A DNA stretch of 58,604 nt from Phaeoceros laevis (taxonomy: Eukaryota; Anthocerotophyta; Anthocerotopsida; Notothyladales), in NCBI GenBank assembly GCA_049999765.1, contig JBNGIQ010009553.1, positions 1-58,604 of the forward strand, given 5' to 3'. Made by a program: the position numbers and the translations under genes. Every line of letters begins with the position of its first letter. Position 1 is the first letter of the stretch. Shown here in pieces: positions 7,067 through 20,600 of this stretch. The notes beneath the pieces are model-generated. The model saw only the letters and a program-made list of their open reading frames with translations. It had not been told where the DNA came from and did no database searches.

Positions 7067-10000
7067 ATGGCCATGCTCAAGTGCTGCAATAAGCCGGGAT
7101 GCTTTCAAGACTACGAGAATGCGATGTCGGTAACTAAGGTGTCTAAGAGCTCAGCAGAGAGTGCTGGGAGCACGTCGTCTAAAGAACGCGTGAAGAAGCC
7201 AAAACATTTTTCTGTCCTCACGCCCTCCAGTCAATCTTCGACAACTTCGAGCGGGGACACACCTAGCATATGCAGCGATGAATTCAAAATTGCAGGCGAA
7301 AAACAGGGCGTGGCTGGTTGGCCAAGAGGTGAATCAGGAGAGCCAGCGAGAAGTGATACAAGCCCGTTCTCATACGAGTGCGTGAGGGCTCCGGCACCAG
7401 ACAAGAGATTGGCAGGAGCATCTCCCAAGTGTGCTGCCAAGCCACCAGGAACGAGTTTGGTGAATCCTAAGCTGGCAGGGTGCCTGCTAGTTGCAGAGCC
7501 GCAAGAACCAGGAGGTGCCTTTCATCAAATGGTTCTAAAGCTAGGTCTGTATCAAGCCTTTCAGCCACCCAGAATTGAGAGTTCTGGGGATTCCAAAGCA
7601 ATAATATCTCCAAGTTCCACGTGACTGTGTAGGATTTGTCTTGATGCCTGTGCTTTGTCATGCAGGTGATTCAAGTTTCGAGGTCCGTCTGCAAGCACTG
7701 AGGAGAGTCCATGTCCACGTGGCTCAGAACACAATGGGCTTGGAAGTTCTCCACCAGTCTGCGGAAGCACTCTGCCGGAACTTGTTGGAATGGTTCAACC
7801 TTCCAAATCCTTCACACCAGGATACCGTGTTGGGCATTCTGATCAAATTAGCCGAGGTGTGTTGGCAACCTTCATTTATCCCTGAGTGCAACTTTGATAT
7901 TAAGCATAGTAAAGAAGCATTTAATAGATTGTATCAATTGCCTTGTCCAGGAGGGGCATACAAATGGACTGACCTGTCAGATTGACCGAAGGCTTATGTA
8001 TCTCAGGATGTTTACACGAGAAAGCAGTTGGTGGAAATCGGGGCCTTAGAGTTCATGGAACAGTTCAGGGCGCACAGTACAGAACGTTTCCTTCCACAGG
8101 TCACTCTTCTTATATCTAAATTATCTGAGCGGGATTCGCATGATCCAAATCAATCATCTGCAATTCGGAGTTGTGTACTGCATGGTGATGCACCTGACCC
8201 AGTTTGGGACGAGAGGACCTCCCATCGCCCTTGGCTGCATTCAATAAAACCTCGGCAATTGATCTCATCACCTGATGGAGACTCTTCTTGTGCTGAAGCA
8301 TACATTTTATGCTCAGGTGATCCTTATCAGACACCAAGCAATAGTGGCGAGAGAGTTGGGGGACATCTGAAAACAATAGTCGTTGCTTGTTTTTTCAGAC
8401 CAAGACGTGGGGCCGACCTTGCCCCTCATTGCCCTGGAGCCTGCGGATAATCAGTATTTGTTCGAATTGAATGGTCTGGGTCCCTCCTCAGCTCTTCATT
8501 GGATGAAACTGGCATGATTTGTAAACTATGGTGAGTTGACGATGTTGGTGTCGTCAGGGTATTTCCAACATTTTGCATCCAATAGTGGCATATCAGCTTT
8601 TATCTTTGGTCAGGCCTGAGAACTAATGTGTACTCAAATAATGTCTTCACCTACTACTTCACAGAAAGACTTCGAGATGTTCAGCATCCTCAAGTTATCG
8701 AGGATGCGCTTCTGGAGCTTAGAGAAACAGTGGTAGTTGACTTTCATCCGGAGGCCATACTTCAGTCCCATCCAATTGTGGAGGTACTTGTGAGTGAATG
8801 AAAGATAATCCTAGATTGCAATATGGAGTAATTTTAGAATCTTGAAAAGTATGTTGACCCTTTCTTCCTGTTGCAGAACGTGTTGGCTCTTATTCATGCC
8901 CTGAAAAACACCCCCATAGTCCCATTGGCATTAGACTTTCTCTGTTCTCTCTGTCAAAAGATAAAGGTAGCCTGCCAATCTCATTTTTCTTTCGCAACCT
9001 GCTTTTACTGCTGCCAATTGTCACTTACGAGGTTTTCTGTTCCTTCCAGGCTGCCGTGAGTCTCGCGTATGAAGCTGCTTTCCAAGTTCACCCACATGCC
9101 AGGACTTCTGATGTGGCCGAGGAGCCTATATCTGACATTGGTGGAAAAGTCTATCCTCGTGCTATTGCACGAAGTTATCCAGTTTCAATGCAGCAGGACA
9201 TGGAGCAAGCGAAACAGGTGCCAGGGATTCTTGGGGCCAACGGTCGGGTCGTCCTTCATCTTGGACGATCTTTGCACATGATGACGTTGCAATTGATTAA
9301 GCTTTTGACTGAGATAAAATACCATCAAGCAGTCTTCAAAATTCTTCATGAACTTCTGCTTCTGCTCAAGCCCCCTGAGGACGAAAGATTGAACAACAAA
9401 GTAGGACGGAAGGTACTGGTAATAGTTGACCTTATTTAAGAATTGCGCATTGCATCGCCTTATGTCCAACCTGTGCATGTCGCAGTTGCGGACTCACTAC
9501 ATGCAATACTTTGGTGCCCTTGACGATGTCGTCGGTGCTCTTGGCGGAGACTTTGATGATCTTGGTGCCCTTTGTCTGGGGAGCATCATGCAGGATGGTG
9601 TGCGCAATGTTGAAACTTGGCAGTTAAGGTGTATACCGGTACTCACGGTTTTAAGCTTCACAGCGGACTTGCTTTCTTTGCTGAAACCTGCTGAATCGGT
9701 GGGCCTCTTGCCATGCAACCTCATCAAAGCACTGAAAGCAGTTACAAGCGATCTGATCTTAGCAGAATGTAATTTTGGAATCCACACACGGGTAAATTCT
9801 CCACCTTGTAGTGACCGGTACGGTAAAGCACGAGCCATATGAAATAGCACCCGCAACTTACAACCTATCCTAGGACTATCTTTCAACCGATGGAATGAAA
9901 GTATTAGGTCAGCCATGTCCAATCCCCTAGATTACTGGCGCTGGAATCAAAGCCTAAGCATCCGTTCCATTGGTTTTTGACTGTCAAGTCCTACGTCTAC

Positions 10001-13000
10001 TTACTCTTCTACTTTGATGATCCTGCAGATTTTGCCATATTTTGAGTTTCTCGATCCGGACTACCACCAGTCTTATTGCTATGCGCATGATGCATATGGG
10101 GCTATTTCTGCTGCTGAAAGAATGGTAAACATCGCACATGAGTGTATCACTATGAGGAATGCAGGAACCTCACGTTTGAAAACTCTTGCGACAACAGATT
10201 CTGCAATACTTGCTAATCACATGTCTGATGCTTTCCCTTACCTTCATGATTTTGAGAATGCCAATCTTGTCAGACGATTCATTCTTGTAGCTATCAACCT
10301 GTTGGAGATCGAAGTTGATAGTTTCCAGATCAAGCGAGACAGAAGTATGGGGAAACTGAAGAGGATGAAACGAAACCTTGGCATGAGATCAGATCCTGGA
10401 AACGTCAGTGACGAAAATCTCTGGATCGTCTTTAATGCAGACATAGATCGAAAACTTGCTCAAACTGGCAACCTGATTGTGGATCTTATTTCCCATAGTT
10501 CTGCAAACATTCGGAGAGCAGCATATGAAGCCCTTCTTAATATTTCATCATCAGAGAGGGCCCGCACCTATCAGTGGTGTGCGTTGAGTAACATCGGTTT
10601 TGGAGATGCTTGTGAGGATCACAAGGACACGTGTATGGTAGACAATTCACATAGTGCTGCCATTCCATTGTCCCCTGCTAGTATACTGCACAACATTTTT
10701 CTCCGAGGATCAAGGATTCTAAGCGAGCTGCTAACAAGCGGTCTACATGATTCTGCCACATGCAAAGTGAGTACCCTTGGCGTTCACAGTCTCTGAAGTG
10801 AGTCTTGCGTTTTCTGTTGTTTTTAGGTTCTCTTGCAACTGGTGTACATACTGATTTTCGTCCTTTTACGATGAATACCAGATGTGTTCAGAGTTGCTAC
10901 TTCATCACGTGGAGTTCCTGGATTTGCAAGATAGAGTCCAGATGATTTCGGCACTATCATGGATAGCATGTTCTGCATCTTTGTCAAGAGATTGCTCAAC
11001 TGCAGACAAGGTGGCAAATCATCTTCTTCATGCTATGGAAGTCACAAGAACCAGTATGGAGGGGGGACACCCACCCTATCATACGCCAACAGCGGCATGG
11101 ACAGAAATTTCATTTTTTCTGAGACCTCTGTTTTCTTTGAGTAGCTCCGAGCGTTGCGGAGCAGCACACGAGCTCCTGGAGGCTTTGCAAAACTGCTGCA
11201 AAAATGAAGGATATGTTCCCTGGTGGATATCTCAAACTGTGATGTGTGCAAATAGAAAAAGTCCAAGTCACTACACGCATGATCCATTTCGATATTTCCT
11301 TCTGTTTGATCGGGAGGAGTCCCTCAGAGGCTCTCAATCAGTAACCTTCGTCAACCTTGTCCCAAGTACAGAAGATCGGCAAAGCTTTGAGTGTATCGGG
11401 AAAAGAAGTGAGCAAGTGATGAACCTGCTAGGTCTCATCAAGTCCTCTGCCTCATGCGGGATAGCCAGGAGGTGTGCGGTGGAGCAGCTTATCAAGATGC
11501 CACTGAGTACATTGCTCCCAGTTGCTGAAAACGGTTCGGATCTCATGGTCACCCTTGTCAATGAAGTGGTGAACTGGATGAAGCTGGGCTATCAAAGGTC
11601 AGAAGAAAGCCAAGGCCAAATTAACATTGGAGCTAGCGACGCAAGTATATCTACTGAGAAGGACATGGGCGAGGCTTGCCTTCGTCTTCTGACAAGGTTG
11701 GCCATTTCGCCATCTACCCATGAGATCAGCAGAATAAGAGACTGGCTGGTTTCGAATCCCAAACAACGGTTGGAGCCATTATTCCCTCTGGTGTTCCATC
11801 CCAGTATCACTGTACGCAAAGACATGGCATTGCTCCTTACTTTTCTGCTCTTCAGTGCAGACTTACTCTACTCCGACCTCAAGAAGGTATATGCCTCTAC
11901 CTTTTTCATAATCTGAGGGTTATTTGTGATAACTTTTCATCCAAATGAAGTGGAGTCCCCGAACCGTAGTGCACAGCAAATTAGAAAAGCAGGCCAGCTT
12001 GACTTGAGAAAAGTGTTGTTGTTACTGTCTGCCTTGGGTGTTGGTAGTGGCGCCGCATCACCCCCGCTGTCATTTGCAGGTTCTGCCCATGGATGATCAG
12101 TTATATTCAGGGTCATTCGTACAGATTCCCTATCCGTCAACTGAAGGCGATCAAGTATTTGTGCCTTCGACATTCATGAGTTGTTACAGATTTCCATGTT
12201 GTGCAGTTTCTGTTGACCTGAAACAAGCTGATGCATTTAGAGCTGAGACACGTCGATGTGAGGCACTTGTCCACCATATGGTCGAACAGCTCAGACTCCT
12301 CGATGGTAGCCTCCAACATGATCAAAATTCAGCTCAAATGAGAAAAGTCAAAGTCACTGTTCTTCACCTGTATGTTTTTGACAATGTTTAGTGCTAAAAT
12401 AACTCACCACAGCAAATCATGTACTGACTCTAGGGGACTCCAAGACTCTTGTACAATTCCACGAGATGAAGTCAGCAATTGCCTCCGTTGTCGGTCTATC
12501 GCGTTTGGAGTTGCAAGCTCTTAGGTGTATTTGCGCCATTAGTGCAGATTATGTTATAAAAAGCTTGCTTGAACATCTTGCTTACCCTAAGGTATTTCTC
12601 TGGCCACTGAAAGTAGTAGCTATCACATGGAAGTAACCTATAAGTATCATGTTTATGAATGCCCATTGCACCACTGAAGTCTGTTGCTGATTTGACAGGA
12701 CTATGAAGAGGAAACTCGACAGCTGGTAGAATTAGCAGCACAGTGTTCCAGGCACTCTGAGGTACCTATATCTCTTATGAATAATTATGATTAGTGATTC
12801 GTTACAGCAATAATGGTGAAAATTCATGGCCTCGATCACAGGCAGCAATTCTACTTGCAAGGAGTAATTGGATGACTCCCTTCGAGCGTTTTCTCACAAC
12901 CAGCCCCAGCTTGGAAGACCAGTTGACCTTGCTGCTCAAGGTCGGTGTGATATTCTTGGTACTTAGAAGACACGACTAGTAGGCAGGTCCACTTGTGACT

Positions 13001-16000
13001 GACTTTTCTCAGCGGTTTTCAAAATGTTGACATACTGCAGGTGTTGCATGTGGTAGAGCTTATGATGGGCACCAACTGCATGACGTCGTCTGGCCTCATC
13101 TTCTTAGCTACATCTTTAAGAGATACCCTTCTTCCGCTCCTTGTTAGCAGATTATCTGCTGGGTTTGGTACGACTCTTCTCTACTCAGGATGTCGATGCC
13201 AAAAGGCATTAAAAACGGAGTTGCCCCGAGGGTCGAGAACGTTGGTGGCTTATTTCATGTCTGATGCTGTGTCACCATCATTTTTTCTCCGATGCAGGGC
13301 AGTCCGCAAGCAGAGTGCGGCAGAGGTCCTTTATTGCGAACCAAGTAGAACTGAGCATTCTGCATTTGATGTTCAATCTCCTTCTTTCAGCAGAAAATCA
13401 TGCTGACAGGGAAGTATTCGGGACAGTCCTCACTGTGCTACTGGAGGTCGGCCCTTTGTCCGTTTCACTCTCGAAAGTTTAGTCTTGGTGTAGAAGTATC
13501 TGCGAGCAATGCCAAGAACCTAACCTCCGAATTATGTATACAGGGTGCAACCTTGTTCGCTGTGTTGGAAACCATTATCGTGAAGATTCAGAGTGCCCCG
13601 TATACCTTTTGTGTCCTTGCTGTCCAGAGCATTTCTCTTCTTGCAAAAGGTATGGCTGTGGATGTTGCGTGCAAGGCATCTTCTGATATATTTTCTCACA
13701 CGAAGTTGAAGTTATGTGCTCAAACAAGAGAGATCGGACAATTACAAGGGGAGGAAGCAGATATCCGCACTGAGAATGATATCGTTCAGCTGATTGTCCC
13801 CATGATAAAGCACATAGCTCGGTTCTATGGCACTAATACCCCATCCTTGCGATTTAAGCAGCTGGTCAGGGAGATAGTTTATTGCCTTTGGTCAATCACA
13901 TCGTCAATCTCACCGTTCTTCTGGGAAGAGCTGTGGGCATCTACGGGAGTAACGCACTGGCTCTCCCGACTAGTGACCGACCAGGAAGGAACTGTGAGGG
14001 GCATGGCATTTGGTATACTGGCCATGCTGGCATCCCCGGTCACTCCGTTGACACAAACTATGCTGCTGAAAAATTGGCCGGAGATAGGATTAGTGGCTGT
14101 CAGGTCAGTCCTAAACATACAGGAGTGCTACGCTGTTCGACAAGAAGCGCTTCGTTTTATTCTGGCATCCAACTTCTGGACAGCGGCTTGCAAATTCAAC
14201 ATTGAAGACCTGGATATTGATGGTACAACGCAGGTTGATTTTGAAGAACTTGATCCCTTTGACATCAATGCAGCGTTGCAGAAGTGCAAGTTTTGGGAAG
14301 CTTTTCCAGTGATGCTCAAAGAAGAGAATGGAACTCCTGGTTTTTATCGAGTGTTTCTGGAGCTAATAAGAAGGCTGACTCTGACGGACATGGAATTTAT
14401 CCAAAAGCAATTTGTCCATGTGCCTTCAGTCTTCGATGCGCTGCTCCGTCAATTAGGATGTCCCACCTCGGATCTGGAGTCTATCTCCAGGCACTTGGAG
14501 CTATGTGAAAAGGGAAGAGAATCATACGTCACAGTGTGGGAGAAGAGACGGATGCACAGTCGAATCCAACTGGCAGACAGATACGGCGTAACTGCTCAAA
14601 TAGCAGAAATACTTCAGCTGTTAGCTTGTGATGGAGATGGGACTCTGGACGGCCAAGTTAGCAGCCCCACAATGATTGCGGCACTTATTTGTGCTTTTTG
14701 CCAGTGTGACCTTGATAACGAGAACCAAGAGTATTCCATGCTGAGTTATGGCACGTTCAAAGGTCCGAGGCAAAGGATGCTAGAGGGCCAAGTACAGCCA
14801 GCTCGGAAAGCCATAACTCAGTATGAGCGAGCAGAAGCGATTTTTCACGTCGCAACAACCTTAAATTCCATGCTCGAACGGTGCTACGCACAGGACAGGA
14901 AACAGGAACTTCCAGTACTAGCATTGCAGCAGGAATTTCCCAGGGGTCGTCATGATGCCTCTGTCTGTGAACCCTCAGATGAACAAGTCTCTGAGCAAGC
15001 TGTGGTTTCGAAAGCGGATGACAAGCAAGGTTTATCTATTATGCATGTTGATGAGATATTAAGTTCTTCTGGCATGATGATATGTACAGCTGCAGCAACT
15101 GTGCTGACTGCCTGTCCCGCTCTTCACCTATTGAGGAAAGCTATCAATGCAAATTCCGACGACAGCATGCAGGGAATTAGTTGTGGAATCGATGGCTACC
15201 CAATAATTTGGAGAATGTGGCTTTCTGTGTCAGCACTTCTTGCCACATTATTGTCGCACGAGGAGAAGGCAGAACTAGTGCTCTGTGAAGAGTACGAGTC
15301 AAGGGGTTCGGAAACTAACAAAGTGGGCGCCAAGCACTACACAAACCAGGTAAGGCTCACACGTTTCAAGGCTACGACGTTGGAGTCCGTTACAACTAAA
15401 TGTTTGATTGATGGAACGAAGTGGATACAACTTGGATATATCACAGAGCTGGTCCACTAAAGTGAGATGTCCATTTTGTTGCAGATTGTCTCAGGTCTGC
15501 TTAAGGTTTTAGAGGAACTTTATGCCGAGAGCCGGAAAGCCAGGGCCTCTAGGGATTTTCGATTTTTGGAACACCTGGTGTTCATTTTGTCCGCTGTCGG
15601 GAGAGCTCTCCAGAACATGGTTGCTTTCAGGTGCGTCAGTTACCTTCTGTTTGCTGTGTTTGGAGTCGACCTTTGCAAGTAATTCTTATCAGGCTTTGAA
15701 CAATGTCTTCTGCAGCCCAAGAGCCAAGAAGTTCGCTGTACAAGCGCTTGTACCAGAGAAGCTTGTCAAGCTTGCACATGAATCTCATTCCATCCTTGCT
15801 TATGGATACGTCAGGAGATTCCACAGCATTGTTAGAAGGTCCAAAAGGGGGCGCTGGGTTGTTTGCAAAGCCAGGATTTCTGCAAACAGGAGACCCCAAT
15901 GGAACTCGAGCTGGCAAGCAAAGTCTGCCGGATGCATGCAGTCAACTTCCTCGAAACAACATCCAGAATCAAGCATGAATATTGTCACAGAGCCCTGTGA

Positions 16001-17219
16001 AACGCAAACCAATTGCTGGAAAGCATTTGGAACTGATGCAGTGAGGCAATTCAGAGCCTTGATTTTCGAAGAGCTTCTCCTTTCTATTCGCTTGCTGGAG
16101 CATTTGGTGTACAGAAGCTCTGAAGCAGCTGAAGCATGTGTTGGAAGTGGCGTCTTCACTCTTGTTAGATCAATTTGGGATTTTGCGCACCAGAATGAAG
16201 ACCTTTTATCTGAAGTGTTGGGACTACTGACTAATTTGGCTGCTCAATGTGATCAGGCCAAGGTGGTTATCAGCAAAGTTGGCCTCATGGACGGTATCGT
16301 AGACTTGCTACTACTACCTAATGTTAGCACAACTTGCTTCGGAGTTGCAGTTAGTCTGTTGCAAACTTTGATGACCAGGGCAGAACCACGAGCAAGATTT
16401 CTGCGCAATCAGTGGTTAGGAGCCCTGATTTCACAGCTGAAGGACCAGATTCGAACAAGAGATTTTCTTCGGCAACACTTGCTTCTACAGCTACTTGTCA
16501 ACGTTTCAGCTTTCCCACACGGTCAAATGGTGGTTACGAGGCATCTCTCCCTTGATGGGCATTTTGAACTGGTAAGTACGCCTGACAGATGTCCTTCTAC
16601 GGTCAAAGACGCTCTTCACGGGTTGCTTACACTGACTCAAGTTAACTTTCAAGGTATTGGACATTGTTGAACAAGGCAAGGAGCCTGCAGCTAGTTCGGG
16701 ACTATTTCTCCTCCGAAACTTGAGCTTTTCCCCGGAATGCCAGATCCATTTTTTGTCAAACGAACGCACTGTTCCAATACTCCTCCTCTCACTGCAGAGC
16801 CCAAGTGTAGAGGGGCGTACTTACGCTTCATCTGCAATCTGGGAATTGCTCTTTCAAGGAAACAGGTTCATTAGCGTCTTCAAGCAGTCTGCTGGTCTGC
16901 TCTTAGCAGCAGAGATGGCGGCAAGAGCTGACGTGACGAAATTGGAGTCGATGGGTGGCAGAGAGCTAGGGCAAAATTTTCGGGGCGCCAACTTAGTGAG
17001 ACAACTAGAACAAGTAAGTACAAAGTATCCTCTGCGTTTCTTCAAAAGGTATCTTAAAATGCTCCAAGCTAACAATACTCCAAGCTAACAGGAACTTCGA
17101 AGTTTTTGTTGCAGAGCTTGTACTCAATTAACCGGCTGATTGGTGAAGACTTGGTGGAGACAGAAAATTTTCCTGGGGACGGTGACGAGCTCTGGAAAAA
17201 GGCCAAAGAATTGCTGTAG
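7067..17219 (+). CDS. RTTN: Rotatin homologue, centriole/basal-body armadillo-repeat protein
   Basis: About 21 exons encode some 2,500 residues, close to animal rotatin (about 2,200). The Rotatin_N region is spread over exons 7666-7856 and 8008-8099: EVRLQALRRVHVH, LLEWFNLPNPS, then QLVEIGALEFMEQF. The next conserved stretch (VVVDFHPEAILQSHPIV) is near 8700-8780. The long middle is helical ARM-type repeat, with large exons at about 10029-10767, 10882-11886 and 13545-15348. The C-terminal block is typical: LLTNLAAQCDQAKVV, LLVNVSAFPHGQMVV, LFLLRNLSFSPECQ, LSNERTVPILLLSLQ and SSAIWELLFQ. The last exon (17116-17219) ends KKAKELL-stop. Family knowledge: rotatin is needed for centriole and basal-body assembly, so here it should serve the flagella of motile sperm. 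The serine-rich first segment (7067 to about 7609) joins in frame using a GT at 7610, but the family does not require it, so the true start is uncertain. The gene converges on NUA. Confidence 0.85.
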
Positions 17220-17650
17220 ATGCTGTGAGAACATTCATCGGGCAAGTTTAGCAAGACTATACACACCCCCTGCCCCGACAAAGTTTCAAGGAAATGATTT
17301 TCAGAAATTGACCGCCGGAAATATTTGTCGAGTCGCNNNNNNNNNNNNNNNNNNNNNNNNNNNNNNNNNNNNNNNNNNNNNNNNNNNNNNNNNNNNNNNN
17401 NNNNNNNNNNNNNNNNNNNNNNNNNNNNNNNNNNNNTACAGGTTGGTTCGGTCGTCAGCTGGCTGATGGTTTCTTGCTGTGAGCTGGTTGTAGCAGTCTA
17501 TTTGCATTGCAATCACCTAGGAATTACTCATCTCTCTGATTTCACCTTGAAAGTAGCAGCTTTCTGGGCTTTCTACCCCTCTGAGCTTCGCAAATGGCGC
17601 AACGCGCGTTTTAAGATCAGTTGCTGCTTTGAACATGAACACCGCTATGA
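17220..17650. other. Convergent intergenic region with N gap
   Basis: Only 431 bp, including 100 Ns at 17337-17436, separate the stop codons of RTTN (+) and NUA (-). It must hold both 3' UTRs and polyadenylation signals. No other gene is visible. Confidence 0.6.
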
Positions 17651-20600
17651 TCATTCCTGATCGTCTTTCAGAGTTTCATACGGGTTGGATGTCGGAGTTG
17701 TTTGTGAAGGCTCAGAGGGTTGCCCACTTTGTACAGCATCTGCAGCTGTTCCAGCTGTTCCAGCTGATAAAGGCATACAGTTAAACCCGTAACTACAAAG
17801 GAGAGTGACGGAACAAACTAAAATCACAGGGGCAGGTGTAAGCTAAGTACTTACCTGGCTGGCCCTGAGTTCGCACACCAGTTGAGATGAGACGTCCCCT
17901 GCCTGGTCCCGCAGATCTCTGTTACATCCAGGACATCAGAACGTTTAAGCAGAGAGATTAGTCTCATGCATGGGCACCAGAGGTAGGCACCCTACCTTGG
18001 TGGTGGCCCGACCACGACCTCCCCTTGTCCCTGGTGATGGGGGTGAGATGACCTGCCGACGAAGTAGTGCTCTCTCGCGCGCTCTCTCAGACAAGTTGAT
18101 TGTTGTACCCTTCGCTGCTTGTGGTGTCTGTTTTGGCAGATCCGACTGTTCTCCTTGGGGAAGTATCTGCCCTACTTCTAAGCTACCTCCTGTACTAGCC
18201 AACGGTTTCACTCGCAAGTCTCCCCTTGAAGATGAAGCTTCAGTAGATTGCGTATCCCCTTCTGCTGCCCCACGTGCTTCTGCGAGGGGCTGTGCCTGGA
18301 GGGTACCCTCCAAGACAGTTTCTTGCTGGACTACATGGACACCCTCAATTACCCCTATCGACTCTGCAGCCTCCATGACGTCAGTCATTATTTCCCCATC
18401 TTCAGCATCGTCATCCCTCTCAGCTCCACCACTTCTTTCGAGAACTTCTTGATAACCCCTCGTTTTATCATCAGCAACATCTAGAAATACTGGATCAACC
18501 TCTTCTCCCAGAACCTCCTTACTCATGGATCCAAAAGCAGGCTCTGCAGGTAAAGCAACAACCAACTGCAGGTCTCCTGCTAGTCCTTCCGAACCAGCAA
18601 CAACTTCCGTTATCAACAACCCAGGAGGTTGCTGAGCTGCCAAATCTGTAACAGCCAGAACCTCCATGGCATGATCATTTCCACCATTCTCACCTGCCAC
18701 TCCACCATCTGTTCGTGCTATACTTGCGTACCCATCTGCAATCACAGTTTCTCTCTCCACTGCTGCAGCATCAACATCAACTGGAAAAGAGACAGCTACA
18801 ACCTCAACTGGTGGAGCCTCCACAGTTTGAACTTGTCGTGTTTCGTCTCTCTCCCCTGATAAGCTAACTTCTTGTGAGGGACTCCCTGCAGTTAGATCCT
18901 CGGGTGGAATGGATTTACTGCCAGGTGTTGGATGGTTTTCTTCAGCTTTTGACACCAGACCTTGCTGTAACACAGCAGCACTATCTGGTCTCGTGAAACG
19001 TGGTTTTTTGGGGGCTGGATGGTCTATGGCCTCAGATACAGGTCTCTCTCTGTCATCGGAGGCAGACTGGATCTTTACACTGTCCGAAGTGACGGCAAGA
19101 GGTGGGTCAGAGAGGATATATTTAACATCTGAGACAATTACTGCAGGCAAAGAGGTCAAGGCCGCCTCAACATCCTCTCTCAAACTCTCAAGGGATCCAG
19201 TAGGACCTGGCAGATCAAGCACATGTGAGTGCACGGGAGCAAGTTGGGAGGCGTCTACAGGTCTTGCCTTCTTGAGAGGAGGTATTGTATCTGAGGTCAA
19301 GTCTTGTTGCTCTGATGGAACTTCAGAGCGCTTCCGTCCAATAGACGTTCCTGCTGCCACAACTGATGATAGTACACTTTCAGTGACAGTTGCTCCTTCT
19401 AGAACTCCTCCACTAGCATCAGTCAAAATGCTTTCTGTTCCAATCACAGCAACTTCAAAGCTATCATGGATGACAGTGGCTGCAACTCTGTTCTCTGGAG
19501 CATCAGTATCCATTTCCTGGGACTCAAGTTGCCCTTCAGTAGATAGCTCAGGAACTTCGACCTGAACCTCAGGCTCAATCCTTGGTCTTATCAGCTTTCG
19601 AGTCATCTTCCGAGCTTGCGCTTGAGCCTTCTGCGAAATAGTTGGAAGCCAATCAGCACTTTCAACATTTACGGGCATGACCTTAAAAACAAGATTCATA
19701 GAAAATCAAACCCACCTCTTTCTCAAGGAGATGAGCACGCAACTGCTGTATTTTCGACTCCAACTCCTCTTTACTCTGCCCAGGTGGTGCTTGGGGACCA
19801 GAGAGTCGACCAGGTGGTCGAGGAGCAGGAGGCTGAGACAATCTTGGACGCGTGGCAGGACCAAGACCCATCAAGGCCCCAGAGACGGCGTTGGGAACTT
19901 GTATCTCTGGGCCAGCAGGTGCCCCATCTGCTAGGGATGCAGCCGGCAAGAGACTGGCATGTGCCGCAATACCAACATCAGATTCGCCATTTCCACGTGC
20001 TGTAACATCCGACGGCTCTTCTGCAGATGCTTGGAGATTGTATTCAGCTGGAGAAGGCAATGCAGCTGAAGAAGGCGGCAAAGGTACTGATGTTATTACT
20101 GCAGCCTCAGTAACAGGAAAAGACAGGGCAGCTCCACTGACAGGAGTCGGGGCTTCTACACTGGCTGGAGAAGAGTCAGGTACCACCGCTGGTTGAGGAG
20201 CAACTGCAAGTCCACTAACAGGTAGTGTGATCTGCAGCAGTGTGGTTTCTAGCGGAGCACCGGAAGCTAAACTTGACAGGGGGCCGACTGCAGCTTCATA
20301 CACCTGTGCCCTGTCCTCGAGAGTTGACGAACCAAAAGGTGCAGAGGAGCCAAGCCCCCTTGCTCCATTCTGCTGAAAGGCAGGTAAGAGTCAGACCTCT
20401 GGTCTAAACAAACTATCATGCTCCTTTGAATGCTTGAAGGATAGGTCATAGTTCAGGTATTCTGCATTTATACTTTTTTGCCACATGCACTGACGTTTCA
20501 TGGCATACCTCTAGGTCTTGTTTGAAATTCTGAAACTCTTCCAGAAATCTCTTCTTTTCCTGCAATACAAATGGAGAAGACACGATATACCACATCAAAA

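Noticed and set aside
17970-19565. Plus-strand frames opposite the NUA C-terminus
   Set aside because: Shadows of the well-supported minus-strand coding exon.
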